From NVTR01 sp036479015 (GTDB lineage Bacteria > Pseudomonadota > Alphaproteobacteria > Rhodobacterales > Rhodobacteraceae): a DNA stretch of 64,000 nucleotides. The stretch's first letter is position 1. The number at the start of each line of letters is the position of its first letter. This document shows, in pieces, positions 26,414-35,147 of this stretch. Both the position numbers and the translations under genes were made by a program. The stretch spans positions 62,001 to 126,000 of the forward strand of contig JAZGFB010000037.1 of NCBI GenBank assembly GCA_036479015.1, read 5' to 3'. The notes under the pieces are model-generated. The model had not been told where the DNA came from, searched no databases, and saw only the letters and a program-made list of their open reading frames with translations.

Positions 26414-26999
26414 CATTACATCCCGGCGGTTGTTTTTGGCAGGCTCTGCTGCCGCGTTCGGCCTTTGGTCAGCACCCGCTATGGCGTTTAGCACTGCAAA
26501 GGCCGAAACCCTGATCGGCAATGTGGTTAGCGACATCAACCGCATCATCAGTTCTGGCAAGCCAGAATCTGCAATGCTGCGCGACTTTGAAAAGATATTT
26601 GCCAAATACGCCGATGGTGCCCGTATCGGCCAGCTGGTGCTTGGGCCTGCGTCGCGTGCGGCCACTGCGGCCCAGCGGAAAAATTTTGCCAAGGCCTATC
26701 AAACCTATATTTCCCGTAAATATGGCCGCCGCTTCCGTGAATTTATTGGCGGTAGTATTGAAATTCAGGGCGCTAAGGCGGTGAAATCGTTTTATGAAGT
26801 TACAGCACTGGCCAAATTGTCTGGTGAGGCCCCGTTTAAGCTGCAATTTATCGTTGCCGACAAAAACGGCCGGTTCATTGATATTAAGATCGAAGGCATC
26901 AGCCTGATAAAAGCAGAGCGCACTGAAATCGGCTCAATGCTGGACAAGCGCAAGGGCAATATTGATCAGTTGATCGCTGACCTTATGGCCACCGGCTAA
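26406..26999 (+). CDS. mlaC: MlaC/Ttg2D-family phospholipid-binding protein
   Basis: This 197-residue protein starts with a twin-arginine-like signal, SRRLFLAGSAAAFGLWSAPAMA. The toluene-tolerance Ttg2D domain follows: AETLIGNVVSDINRIISSG, AKYADGARIGQLVLG and RRFREFIGGSIEIQG. MlaC shuttles phospholipids across the periplasm between MlaA and the MlaFEDB importer. ATG at 26406 is chosen with GAGGAAAC just upstream; it overlaps mlaA by 8 bp. The inner-membrane MlaFED genes are not in the window. Confidence 0.92.
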   Translation: MSNITSRRLFLAGSAAAFGLWSAPAMAFSTAKAETLIGNVVSDINRIISSGKPESAMLRDFEKIFAKYADGARIGQLVLGPASRAATAAQRKNFAKAYQTYISRKYGRRFREFIGGSIEIQGAKAVKSFYEVTALAKLSGEAPFKLQFIVADKNGRFIDIKIEGISLIKAERTEIGSMLDKRKGNIDQLIADLMATG

Positions 27000-27110
27000 C
27001 AACCCAAGGGCCCTTACAAAAATGTGTTGCGCCGCGGCTACGCCGCGTCGCGGGGCGATTTTTCTGCGAAAAATCGAATGCCTCCGGCGGGGGTGTTTTG
27101 GATCAGGGCG
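27000..27110. repeat. Triple-hairpin REP-like intergenic element
   Basis: Between the convergent mlaC and PBP genes lie three successive small inverted repeats: CGCGGC-TAC-GCCGCG (27033-27047), a 9-bp stem with 3-base loop CGATTTTTC-TGC-GAAAAATCG (27056-27076), and CCTCCGGCGGGGG at about 27081. From memory, very similar GC-rich blocks recur between Rhodobacteraceae genes. The middle hairpin may work as a bidirectional terminator because its A/T-rich arms give a T-run on both strands. Confidence 0.55.
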
Positions 27111-29267
27111 CTAATTTCGCGACCCAAATATATCACGCAAGATCTGATCAATGACGCCGCCGCCGTTTTGGCGGGCCTTGTCTTCAAAGCTGTCTTGTAC
27201 CACCGGCGGCTGGGCCACCCGGATCATCGGCAGGGGCCGCGCTGGCAAGTCTTCGTGTATCCGTTGCATGGTTTCGCGCCAGATATCTGCGGGCAATCCG
27301 CCACCTGTGACACCGGCTAGCGGCGTGTTATCATCATAGCCCATCCAAACTCCGGTGACATAATCAGCCGAAAACCCCAGATACCAGGCGTCACGCGCCG
27401 CCTGCGTCGTGCCGGTTTTGGCCGCAGTTTCGCGGCCCGGCAGTTGGGCGCGCCGCCCGGTGCCGCCCTCTACCACCTGGCTCATCATATAGATCAGCTG
27501 CCGGGCGGCATCCGGGGTTATCACCCGCTCACCAATACCACCATCCTGACCCATCAGGGGTTCGGCGTCGCCCTTCAGGCGCAATTCAATCAGCCCATAG
27601 GGCGTAACGCTTGAGCCCCCATTCAAAATACCAGCATAGGCGCCGGTCATTTCAAGCAGGGTGGATTCGGACGCCCCCAACGCCAGCGCCGGGCCCTCTG
27701 CAAGATCGCTGTTAATGCCAAATGCCGCCGCGATGGTGCGCACGTTATCGCGCCCGACATCTTCTGAAACCCGCACGGCCGGGATGTTAAGCGAATGTTT
27801 CAATGCGTCGGTCAACGTCACAGGCCCGACAAATTCATTGCTGTAATTGCGTGGCGACCAGGGGCCAGAACCAGGGATATCTATGGTCAGAGGTTCATCC
27901 AAAACCGTGTCTGCATAGGTGTACCCCAAATCAAGCGCTGTGGCGTAGACAAACGGCTTGAACGCCGATCCGGTTTGGCGTTTTGCCTGAATGGCACGGT
28001 TGAACAGGCCCGCGACACCGCGAAATTTGCGCCCCCCAACCATGGCCCGCACCGCCCCATCGGCCGACATAACAACAATGGCTGCCTGGGCTTGCGAGCC
28101 TTCCCTAACCTTGGTGTCAAACACCAGTTGCAGGGCCTCTTCGGCGGCGGTTTGGATTTCTTGATCAAACGTCGTGCGGATGATCACATCTTCGGTTGTG
28201 TCACTGGTCAGAAACGTTGGGCCCGACCCCATTACCCAATCGGCGAAATATTCGCCTGCGCGCGCCTGGGCAGCATGTGAAAGCTGCGCTGGATTGTTCA
28301 GTGCATCACTGGCTTGGCTCGGGGTTAAATAGCCCTGCGCCTGCATCAGGCCAACAATCACCCCAGATCGGTTTTGTGAGCGTTTCAGGTTCGCGGTCGG
28401 TGCATAGCGCGACGGGGCAGTTAGCAACCCGGCCAACATCGCCGCCTCTGCCGGGCTGACATTGGCGGCAGATTTACCGAAATACAGCTGACTTGCCGCT
28501 TCAAATCCCCGCGCTCCGCCCCCCAGATAGGCGCGGTTCATATAGATCGTCAGCACGTCGTCTTTGCTATATTTTACCTCAAGCGCCAGCGCATATATGG
28601 CTTCTTTTATTTTGCGCCACAGCGACCCTTGGCGGCAATCTGCCTCATAGGCGGCTTCACTGTTCCAGATGTTTGGATCAAATGGCACCCCCAGACACAG
28701 CAGTTTCGCCGACTGTTGGCTGATGGTTGACCCACCATGCCCCGACAGCGGGCCGCGCCCCTCGCTTAGGTTAATGCGCACCGCCGAAGCGACCCCACGG
28801 GGGCTGATGCCAAAATGCCGGTAAAAGCGCTTATCTTCGGTTGCGACAACGGCGTTTTTCAGGTGTGGTGACACGTCACTGGCGCTGATTTGGCCGCCAA
28901 ATTGTTCGCCCCGCCACGCATAGACCGCGTCATTGCGATCAAGCAGGGTAACAGACCCACGCGCCCGGCCATCCAACAGATCGCCCACCGGTGGCAGGGT
29001 GGTCACAAAATAGAACACCGCCAGCGCCAATATCATTGTCACTACCATCGCCCCGCGCCAAGCAAGCCGCCAGATCAGGCCAAAAACCCACGAAAAAATA
29101 CTGGCGAACAGCCCAGCAATACCGCCGCGCCTACGCCGTGACTTTGGCTTGGCACGGCGTACGGCACGCCTTTTGGAAACACCCTTTGCAGAGGCTTTCG
29201 GCTTTTTCTTTGACGTGCGTTTGTCCGCCACCAGGGGGGGGCGTTTTTTTCTACCGTTACCGGCCAT
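27111..29267 (-). CDS. Class A penicillin-binding protein (PBP1A family)
   Basis: This 718-residue bifunctional cell-wall synthase has a very basic cytoplasmic N-terminus (residues 1-47), a membrane segment at about 70-90, and a GT51 glycosyltransferase with Glu144 in ATEDKRFYRHFGI and STISQQSAKLL. The transpeptidase has Ser434-x-x-Lys437 in TGSAFKPF and an AAKTGTTQ box near the C-terminus. It polymerises and crosslinks peptidoglycan in the periplasm. The poly-Lys/Arg tail is longer than in E. coli PBP1A. It is convergent with mlaC and faces away from glnK. Confidence 0.93.
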   Translation of the reverse strand: MAGNGRKKRPPLVADKRTSKKKPKASAKGVSKRRAVRRAKPKSRRRRGGIAGLFASIFSWVFGLIWRLAWRGAMVVTMILALAVFYFVTTLPPVGDLLDGRARGSVTLLDRNDAVYAWRGEQFGGQISASDVSPHLKNAVVATEDKRFYRHFGISPRGVASAVRINLSEGRGPLSGHGGSTISQQSAKLLCLGVPFDPNIWNSEAAYEADCRQGSLWRKIKEAIYALALEVKYSKDDVLTIYMNRAYLGGGARGFEAASQLYFGKSAANVSPAEAAMLAGLLTAPSRYAPTANLKRSQNRSGVIVGLMQAQGYLTPSQASDALNNPAQLSHAAQARAGEYFADWVMGSGPTFLTSDTTEDVIIRTTFDQEIQTAAEEALQLVFDTKVREGSQAQAAIVVMSADGAVRAMVGGRKFRGVAGLFNRAIQAKRQTGSAFKPFVYATALDLGYTYADTVLDEPLTIDIPGSGPWSPRNYSNEFVGPVTLTDALKHSLNIPAVRVSEDVGRDNVRTIAAAFGINSDLAEGPALALGASESTLLEMTGAYAGILNGGSSVTPYGLIELRLKGDAEPLMGQDGGIGERVITPDAARQLIYMMSQVVEGGTGRRAQLPGRETAAKTGTTQAARDAWYLGFSADYVTGVWMGYDDNTPLAGVTGGGLPADIWRETMQRIHEDLPARPLPMIRVAQPPVVQDSFEDKARQNGGGVIDQILRDIFGSRN

Positions 29268-29374
29268 AGCTGCTGTGCCTGCTCTCGTCTTTTTTGGCGA
29301 CGATAACCAGTTGGCTGGCCAATGTCAGTCCAGGGCAGGGATAATATTGGATTTATTTTGCCTAAAATTTAAGC

Positions 29375-29395
29375 ATGTGCCCAAAAATGTGCAAC
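29375..29395. promoter_or_regulatory. Possible NtrC-like site before glnK
   Basis: The near-palindrome TGTGCCCAAAAATGTGCA (29376-29393) resembles the enterobacterial NtrC operator TGCACC-N4-5-GGTGCA in the half-site spacing, with mismatches. It lies about 130 bp upstream of glnK-amtB, a classic nitrogen-regulated operon, and NtrC of Rhodobacter is known to act without sigma-54. The match is weak and this is a suggestion only. No sigma-54 -24/-12 element was found. Confidence 0.25.
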
Positions 29396-29522
29396 AATTT
29401 ACGTTTCCTGCCTGTATTTGCCCAATTATTGCCCCACAACCCTTGATCCAAGCCCCGCCGCAGCATGAGATATACGCGCAGATTCTTAAGCAGGGGCACC
29501 TGCGGACCCAAGGGGATATAAT

Positions 29523-29861
29523 GTGAAACTAATCATAGCAGCGATTAAACCGTTCAAGCTGGAAGACGTGCGTGAAGCACTGACCACCATCGGCGTGCGT
29601 GGCTTGATGGTCAGCGACATCAAAGGCTTTGGTGCGCAGTCAGGGCATTCAGAAATTTACCGTGGCGCTGAATACGAAGTAAATTTCGTGCCCAAAGTTA
29701 AACTGGAAATCGTTGTTCCAGATGAACTGGCCGATCAGGTCGTTGAAACAATTGCCAATACCGCCCGCACCGACAAAATCGGCGATGGCAAGATTTTTGT
29801 ACTGGATGTTGAAACTGCCGTGCGGGTGCGCACCGGCGAAACAAACGAAGACGCGCTGTAG
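29523..29861 (+). CDS. glnK: Nitrogen regulatory protein PII (GlnK)
   Basis: This 112-residue PII protein has the T-loop GFGAQSGHSEIYRGAEYEVNF with the uridylylation site Tyr51 and the C-loop/B-loop segment TARTDKIGDGKIFV. It senses 2-oxoglutarate and ATP/ADP and binds AmtB to close the ammonium channel. Placement immediately before amtB (28 bp) marks it as GlnK rather than GlnB, although Rhodobacterales often have both. About 255 bp upstream is non-coding and should hold the promoter. Confidence 0.96.
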   Translation: MKLIIAAIKPFKLEDVREALTTIGVRGLMVSDIKGFGAQSGHSEIYRGAEYEVNFVPKVKLEIVVPDELADQVVETIANTARTDKIGDGKIFVLDVETAVRVRTGETNEDAL

Positions 29862-29889
29862 CGCGATTGACAGTTAGGGAACTAAGACG

Positions 29890-31215
29890 ATGAGACTTTT
29901 GAAAATACTACCGGCAGCAACCGCTGTCGCGCTTTTGCCCACACTTGGGCTGGCACAGGACGCCGATGTTACACCGACAAACGGTGAAATCGGCTACATC
30001 CTGAATACGTTTATGTTTATCGTAACCGGGATCCTGGTTTTCTGGATGGCAGCCGGTTTTGCCATGCTGGAAGCAGGGCTGGTGCGGTCCAAAAACGTGA
30101 CCATGCAGCTGACCAAGAACATGGCGCTGTTTGGGCTGGCGGCGATCCTGTATTACGCCATTGGCTATAATCTGATGTACCCCGGTGACGGCTGGACCAT
30201 CAACGGTATCCTTGGTGCCTTCAGCCCAACCAGTGTTGAACCTGTCGGTTTGGCCGGGGTTGAAACTGATCTGACATATGCTTCTGTCGGGTCTGACTTT
30301 TTCTTTCAGCTGATGTTTGCTGCGGCAACCGCATCAATTGTATCTGGCGCCCTGGCCGAACGGATCAAACTGTGGCCGTTCCTGGTGTTCGTTCTGGTAC
30401 TGGTGGGTCTGATTTACCCAATTCAAGCCAGCTGGAAATGGGGCGGTGGCTTCCTGAACGAAATGGGGTTCCTTGACTTCGCTGGTTCAACAGTTGTGCA
30501 TTCCGTCGGTGGCTGGGCCGCTTTGACCGGGGCAATTATCCTTGGGCCACGCATCGGCAAATACAACAAAGCCGGTAAAACTGTGCCAATCCCCGGCTCA
30601 AACCTGACACTTGCCACATTGGGTACGTTCATCCTGTGGATGGGTTGGTTCGGGTTTAACGGCGGCTCACAGCTGTACATGGATACAGCAGCCAATGTTG
30701 CCGATATCAGCCGCATTCTGGTGAACACAAACACCGCCGCTGCCGGTGGTGCGATTGCCGCGCTGATCCTCACCCAGCTGTTGTACAAAAAGCCTGACCT
30801 GACCATGGTGCTGAACGGCGCGCTTGCCGGGCTGGTGTCAATCACCGCTGAACCTCTGACACCATCATTGGGCGCAGCCACCCTAATTGGTGCTGTTGGC
30901 GGCGTGCTGGTCGTGTTTGCGATCCCACTGCTTGACCGCTTCAAGATCGACGATGTTGTCGGCGCAATTCCGGTGCACCTGTTTGCCGGTATCTGGGGCA
31001 CATTGGCCGTGGTCATTACCAACCCCGATGCCAGCCTGATCGTTCAGGTGAAAAGCATCGTTGTTGTGGGTGTCTTCGTTGTGTTGGCATCAACCGCAGT
31101 ATGGTTGCTGCTGAAAGCCATTGTTGGCCTACGGGTAAGCGAAGAAGCCGAAATAAACGGCTTGGACATGTCAGAACTGGGCATGGACGCATACCCGGAA
31201 TTTCACAAAGGGTAG
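29890..31215 (+). CDS. amtB: Ammonium transporter AmtB
   Basis: This 441-residue channel has a cleavable signal peptide (MRLLKILPAATAVALLPTLGLAQ) and about 11 membrane helices. Family signs include FWMAAGFAMLEAGLVRSKN, DFAGSTVVHSVGGWAALTGA with the pore His, GWFGFNGGSQL, and IPVHLFAGIWGTLAVVI with the second pore His. It moves ammonium/ammonia into the cell under nitrogen limitation and is gated by GlnK encoded 28 bp upstream. The N-terminal signal sequence is usual for the AmtB branch. A strong terminator follows. Confidence 0.96.
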   Translation: MRLLKILPAATAVALLPTLGLAQDADVTPTNGEIGYILNTFMFIVTGILVFWMAAGFAMLEAGLVRSKNVTMQLTKNMALFGLAAILYYAIGYNLMYPGDGWTINGILGAFSPTSVEPVGLAGVETDLTYASVGSDFFFQLMFAAATASIVSGALAERIKLWPFLVFVLVLVGLIYPIQASWKWGGGFLNEMGFLDFAGSTVVHSVGGWAALTGAIILGPRIGKYNKAGKTVPIPGSNLTLATLGTFILWMGWFGFNGGSQLYMDTAANVADISRILVNTNTAAAGGAIAALILTQLLYKKPDLTMVLNGALAGLVSITAEPLTPSLGAATLIGAVGGVLVVFAIPLLDRFKIDDVVGAIPVHLFAGIWGTLAVVITNPDASLIVQVKSIVVVGVFVVLASTAVWLLLKAIVGLRVSEEAEINGLDMSELGMDAYPEFHKG

Positions 31216-31250
31216 TACCGTTTCACTCTGAAACGATACCCAAAATATTA

Positions 31251-31278
31251 GCCCGGACGTTCGCGTCCGGGCTTTTTT
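31251..31278 (+). terminator. Rho-independent terminator of glnK-amtB
   Basis: A perfect 9-bp stem GCCCGGACG / CGTCCGGGC closed by a TTCG tetraloop (31251-31272) is followed directly by six T. It lies 36 bp after the amtB stop and is a textbook intrinsic terminator on the + strand. Confidence 0.93.
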
Positions 31279-31314
31279 GTTGCCGCTCGCGGCCCGCGGC
31301 GCTAGCGTCGGGTC

Positions 31315-32490
31315 ATGCCAATACTGATCAACAACCGCAACGCCAGAAACCTGTGGCTGACGCGCCAGGGGCTAAGCGCGCCACCAACCGGGCCGCTGGA
31401 TGTGCTGGCGATCATCCGTCAGCTTGGTTTTGTCCAGCTGGACACCATTCAAATAATCGCCCGCGCCCAGCACCACATTATCTGGAGCCGCAACCAACAT
31501 TACCGCGAACCGATGTTGAACGCTTTGTTGGCGCAGGAACGTGGAATATTTGAACATTTCACCCATGACGCATCGGTTATCCCGATGGAATTTTACCCCA
31601 TGTGGCGCCGCCAGTTTCGCCGCATGCAGGACTATCTGGATAGCGCCAAGTGGAACAAAAACATGCCCGGCCCAACGGTGCGGGATGAAATCAAAACCCG
31701 CATCAGACTGGAAGGGCCGCTTTCAACCCAGGCCTTTGACACAAAATCAACCGGGCCAAAAAAGATGTGGACACGCCCGCCCCATAAATTAGCGCTCGAT
31801 TACATGTGGTATGCAGGTGAACTGGCCACCAGCCACCGGGCTGGCTTTACAAAACACTACGATCTGGCCGAGCGGATATTTCCCGCAGAACTGTCAAATA
31901 TCAGCCACAGCGACGCGGACCAGGTTAATTGGCTGTGCCAAGCAGCCTTAGACCGGCTGGGCGTCGCCACTGCCAACGAGCTGAAAAATTTCTGGGACGC
32001 GGTATCCCTGAAAGAGGCCCGCGATTGGGTTGATCAAACAGGGCTGGTGCCGGTGCAGGTTGAAGCGGCAGATGGCGGCTATAGCACCGCCTTTGCCCCG
32101 GCTGATATTTCGGACCAGTTGGCCAACATCAAACCCGCCACATCACGCCTGCGCATTCTAAACCCGTTTGACCCGGCAATTCGCGATCGTACCCGACTAA
32201 AGCGGCTGTTTGGCTTTGATTACCGGGTCGAAATGTTCGTTCCGGCGGCAAAACGAAAATGGGGGTATTACGTGTACCCGATCCTGCAGGGCGACAGGTT
32301 TATAGGCCGCATAGAGGCCAAGTCCGAGCGGGCAAACAATGTTCTGAACGTGCTGAATGTCTGGGCCGAAGCCGGCGTGCGCTGGACACCGGATCGGCTG
32401 ACAAAGCTAACGGCTGAACTGGCTCGCCTGGCACGGTTTGTCGGCGTCACCGACATCTGCTGGCAGTGCTCAATGCCAGCCCCCGACTAG
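31315..32490 (+). CDS. AlkX/YcaQ-like DNA glycosylase (winged-helix family)
   Basis: This 391-residue protein of the HTH_42 (DUF1006) family contains three tandem winged-helix domains. The catalytic motif appears as Gln41-Leu42-Asp43 in GFVQLDTIQI. The QxD form is found in YcaQ/AlkX of E. coli, which unhooks interstrand crosslinks and removes 7-alkylguanines, whereas Streptomyces AlkZ has QxQ. FDPAIRDRTRLKRLFGFDYRVEMFVP is also typical. The family assignment is firm; substrate choice is inferred from the motif. Its TAG stop shares CTAG with the stop of hemY. Confidence 0.88.
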   Translation: MPILINNRNARNLWLTRQGLSAPPTGPLDVLAIIRQLGFVQLDTIQIIARAQHHIIWSRNQHYREPMLNALLAQERGIFEHFTHDASVIPMEFYPMWRRQFRRMQDYLDSAKWNKNMPGPTVRDEIKTRIRLEGPLSTQAFDTKSTGPKKMWTRPPHKLALDYMWYAGELATSHRAGFTKHYDLAERIFPAELSNISHSDADQVNWLCQAALDRLGVATANELKNFWDAVSLKEARDWVDQTGLVPVQVEAADGGYSTAFAPADISDQLANIKPATSRLRILNPFDPAIRDRTRLKRLFGFDYRVEMFVPAAKRKWGYYVYPILQGDRFIGRIEAKSERANNVLNVLNVWAEAGVRWTPDRLTKLTAELARLARFVGVTDICWQCSMPAPD

Positions 32491-33956
32491 CTGGCTGTTT
32501 CATGGTCCAGCGGCTGCGTCACAGGGGCCACATCAGCCACGTCATCGGCACTCTCCCCCGTCACTTCGACCGCTTCAGCGTCTTCACCCACGATCAATGG
32601 CAGCATCTCTGTGGATGCCGGCATCGCCACTTCTCCATCAGCCGGAACCACCCAGGCAAGCGTGTCAAAGCTGCTGCAATTGTTACATATCGGTGCCCAA
32701 ACACTGTGCACAGTCTGGCAATTTCCACACACCCATTGCGGCCCGCGCGACGCTGTAACAGCCTTGGTCAGCCAGCCACGAATAACCGCGTCATCGCTGC
32801 CTTCGCCCCGTTCAATCGCCGCCATTATCGCCAGTGACCGCGCTGTTGGATCACTTGCAACCAGATCCCCCAATGCGCCCCGCGCCGCCCCATAATCAGA
32901 TGCCGCAATGTGCAGTTCAGCCATAAGCATTTTGGTTTCCGCATGCTCCGGCGTTGATTTCACCAAGGCGGCAAAACGCTTGATCCGGGTCTTTGGGTCT
33001 TCTTCCGGTAAAATACTGGCGTAAGCGGCGGCCAGATCAGGGTGCGGTTGCGCATCCCAGGCTTTTTTCAACAGCCGCGTGGCGTTGCGGTTTTTCCCCG
33101 CCGTGATATGGGCTTGGGCCGCCATCACCGCCGCCGGGATCAGATCGGGCGACGCACGGTTTGCCTCTATCGCGGCTTCGCGGGCCTCAATGCTGGAGCC
33201 ATCGCGGAAAATATCGCGCGCCTGGGACAGGGCCAGAACCGCGTCGCGGCGTTTATGCACATCGCGCGGCAACACCCCCTGGCGGTGCTTTTCAGCCAGG
33301 GTTTTGCGCGCGCCTTTCCAGTCTTCATTTTCCGCCTGAAGCCGCAACAGCACATCACCAGTTTCACCGTGGTTTGGCTTTAGCGCAAATGCCTTTTCCG
33401 CCAGCTTCATGGCCGTGTCGGTATCACCATCTTCCAGCCGTTGTTTCATAATGCCGCGCACCCCAACAAAGCGGGTGCGATCATCTTTAAGCAGGCGTTT
33501 GTAAACCTCTTCCGCCTTCTTGCGATCCCCGGAAATTTCAGCCGCCTGCGCCGAAATCAGGTTCGTCAGTTCCGGCCGTGCCAGGTATTTTTCGGCCTTG
33601 GCGGCCTTGGCCATTGCCAGGCGACCCTCGCCCAGTGCCAGCGCCGTCATACCATCGGCCAGCGCTTCAAAACCTTTGCGCTCGCGGTTGCGGTTAAAAT
33701 ACCGCGATATGGCGGTTTCATCACCATTAATAAACCGCGCCGTCGCCACAGCCAGCGACAACAGCTTAAGCCCGATCCAGATCACCACCACCGCCAACAC
33801 AGCAACAATCGCTGCGCGCAGCGGATCAAGGTTAAATTCGGTTTGCCCAAATGTGATGCGCACACCGCCATCGCTTTCGGCCAGCATGCCAACGAGCATG
33901 GTCAAAGCGCCAACAATTCCGATAAACAAAATAATCTTTATAAGTGACCAAAGCAT
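32487..33956 (-). CDS. hemY: HemY-like TPR membrane protein with C-terminal zinc ribbon
   Basis: This 489-residue inner-membrane protein has an N-terminal HemY_N domain with two membrane helices (about 3-24 and 45-67), a long TPR region (about 85-390), and near residue 405-432 a double C-x2-C ribbon (WVCGNCQ, then PICNNCSSFDTL). Although called HemY for its place beside haem genes, this is not the protoporphyrinogen oxidase HemY of Gram-positives; the function in haem synthesis is unproven. The ribbon resembles the rubredoxin-like domain of LapB. The 3' tail is acidic and low-complexity. Confidence 0.9.
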   Translation of the reverse strand: MLWSLIKIILFIGIVGALTMLVGMLAESDGGVRITFGQTEFNLDPLRAAIVAVLAVVVIWIGLKLLSLAVATARFINGDETAISRYFNRNRERKGFEALADGMTALALGEGRLAMAKAAKAEKYLARPELTNLISAQAAEISGDRKKAEEVYKRLLKDDRTRFVGVRGIMKQRLEDGDTDTAMKLAEKAFALKPNHGETGDVLLRLQAENEDWKGARKTLAEKHRQGVLPRDVHKRRDAVLALSQARDIFRDGSSIEAREAAIEANRASPDLIPAAVMAAQAHITAGKNRNATRLLKKAWDAQPHPDLAAAYASILPEEDPKTRIKRFAALVKSTPEHAETKMLMAELHIAASDYGAARGALGDLVASDPTARSLAIMAAIERGEGSDDAVIRGWLTKAVTASRGPQWVCGNCQTVHSVWAPICNNCSSFDTLAWVVPADGEVAMPASTEMLPLIVGEDAEAVEVTGESADDVADVAPVTQPLDHETAS

Positions 33957-33965
33957 GTTGTGTTC

Positions 33966-35072
33966 CTAATACCCCATCGTTGCCGACAGCTCGTTCAGCG
34001 CCTCAACCACCGTCAGGCGCTTTTGGGCAAAATTCACCCAGTCAGTCATGTTGTCTACACCCGCCACTGGCAGCGTTGCCACCTCGGCAAGCGCCCCGGC
34101 AATATCACCCTGGCGCAACGCATCCTCGGCGCGCGACAGTATTGCATCCGGGTCATCGCCATCTTTTGGCGCCAATGACCGTGCCCCCAGCTGGGTCCGC
34201 AAAAACGCGGTTAGCTTATTGCCGGTGCCTTCCGCAACATCGGCCCGGATCGCCGCATCCAATGCCGCCCGCGCGGCTGCGGGAAACCGGTCTTGAACAG
34301 CGCCCATCGTCGGAACACCCTCAACCGCGGCCCGTTTCAGACCCTCAGGAACCGAAATACTGGCGGCGCTCAGCGTGTTCAGCGGCTCTGAAAAACCATC
34401 GCCCAGCTCAACCGCTTTTTGCACAGCGGCCAATGCCAACTGTTTGGCCGTGCTGACAGATTGGCTGGCGGCATGTGTCAGGGCTGCGGCTGATGCCGCC
34501 TGCTTTGCCTCAACCTTGCTTAACTCATCGGCAAACATCTGGCGCATTGCCGCCAGTTCGCGCTCATATGTTGCCACCGCCTGGGCCGTTGCGCCCACAT
34601 CCGGAATGGGCCGATTTTCCAAGTCGGTTAAACGACCCCCCAAATTGGCCAATGCCTGGGCTTGCTCCTCGGCCTGGCTTGCGGCCCGGTCATCGCGCGC
34701 CGCCAAACCGTCAATATCAGACTGTGTTGCAGCGCCCGCAACAGCACCCTGCAAGGCGGCCAATTCAGACTGCAACGCTGCCAGATCACCACCCAGCGCC
34801 ACGTTATCCGCTGCCAGCTGATCCATGGCGCTGGTATCGGGGCTAAACAACCCGGTGTTGCCCGTGATGAACAGCGCCGCGCCAAACCCAATGGCACCGG
34901 CAACAATACCGCCCAGAACCAGCGGCACGGCTGATGGCTTTTTGGGCGCTGCCGGTTGGGGCGCTTGAACAGCTTCCTCATCGGGCTGCTCAACAACATC
35001 TGCGTCAATAATATCCGCACTCTCATCAGGCTTGGTTTCGTTCACTTTGGTGTTTTTCCCAGCACTCGCCAC
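33966..35072 (-). CDS. Alphaproteobacterial Mic60/mitofilin (COG4223)
   Basis: This protein of 368 residues has an acidic, low-complexity cytoplasmic N-terminus, one membrane helix (about 48-70, VPLVLGGIVAGAIGFGAALFI), a long Ala/Leu/Glu coiled coil (about 85-195), and a helical mitofilin-like C-terminus. Bacterial Mic60 bends inner membranes and contacts outer-membrane proteins in alphaproteobacteria, including at intracytoplasmic membranes. The GTG at 35072 is chosen because AAGGGG lies about 10 bases before it; an in-frame TTG at 35123 is the alternative. It lies between hemD and hemY on the same strand, the usual alphaproteobacterial arrangement. Confidence 0.85.
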   Translation of the reverse strand: MASAGKNTKVNETKPDESADIIDADVVEQPDEEAVQAPQPAAPKKPSAVPLVLGGIVAGAIGFGAALFITGNTGLFSPDTSAMDQLAADNVALGGDLAALQSELAALQGAVAGAATQSDIDGLAARDDRAASQAEEQAQALANLGGRLTDLENRPIPDVGATAQAVATYERELAAMRQMFADELSKVEAKQAASAAALTHAASQSVSTAKQLALAAVQKAVELGDGFSEPLNTLSAASISVPEGLKRAAVEGVPTMGAVQDRFPAAARAALDAAIRADVAEGTGNKLTAFLRTQLGARSLAPKDGDDPDAILSRAEDALRQGDIAGALAEVATLPVAGVDNMTDWVNFAQKRLTVVEALNELSATMGY

Positions 35073-35147
35073 GCAACCACGCCCCTTATTTGCATCCCGG
35101 ACAGCTAAACCGCCCTGCCTCAAAACTATTCACCAAGTTACCCCATC

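Noticed and set aside
29268..29522. Sigma-54 promoter for glnK
   Set aside because: No TGGCAC-N5-TTGC-like element was found.
30423..31022. 199-codon frame on the - strand over amtB
   Set aside because: Antisense to a conserved ammonium channel; residue make-up is that of a shadow.
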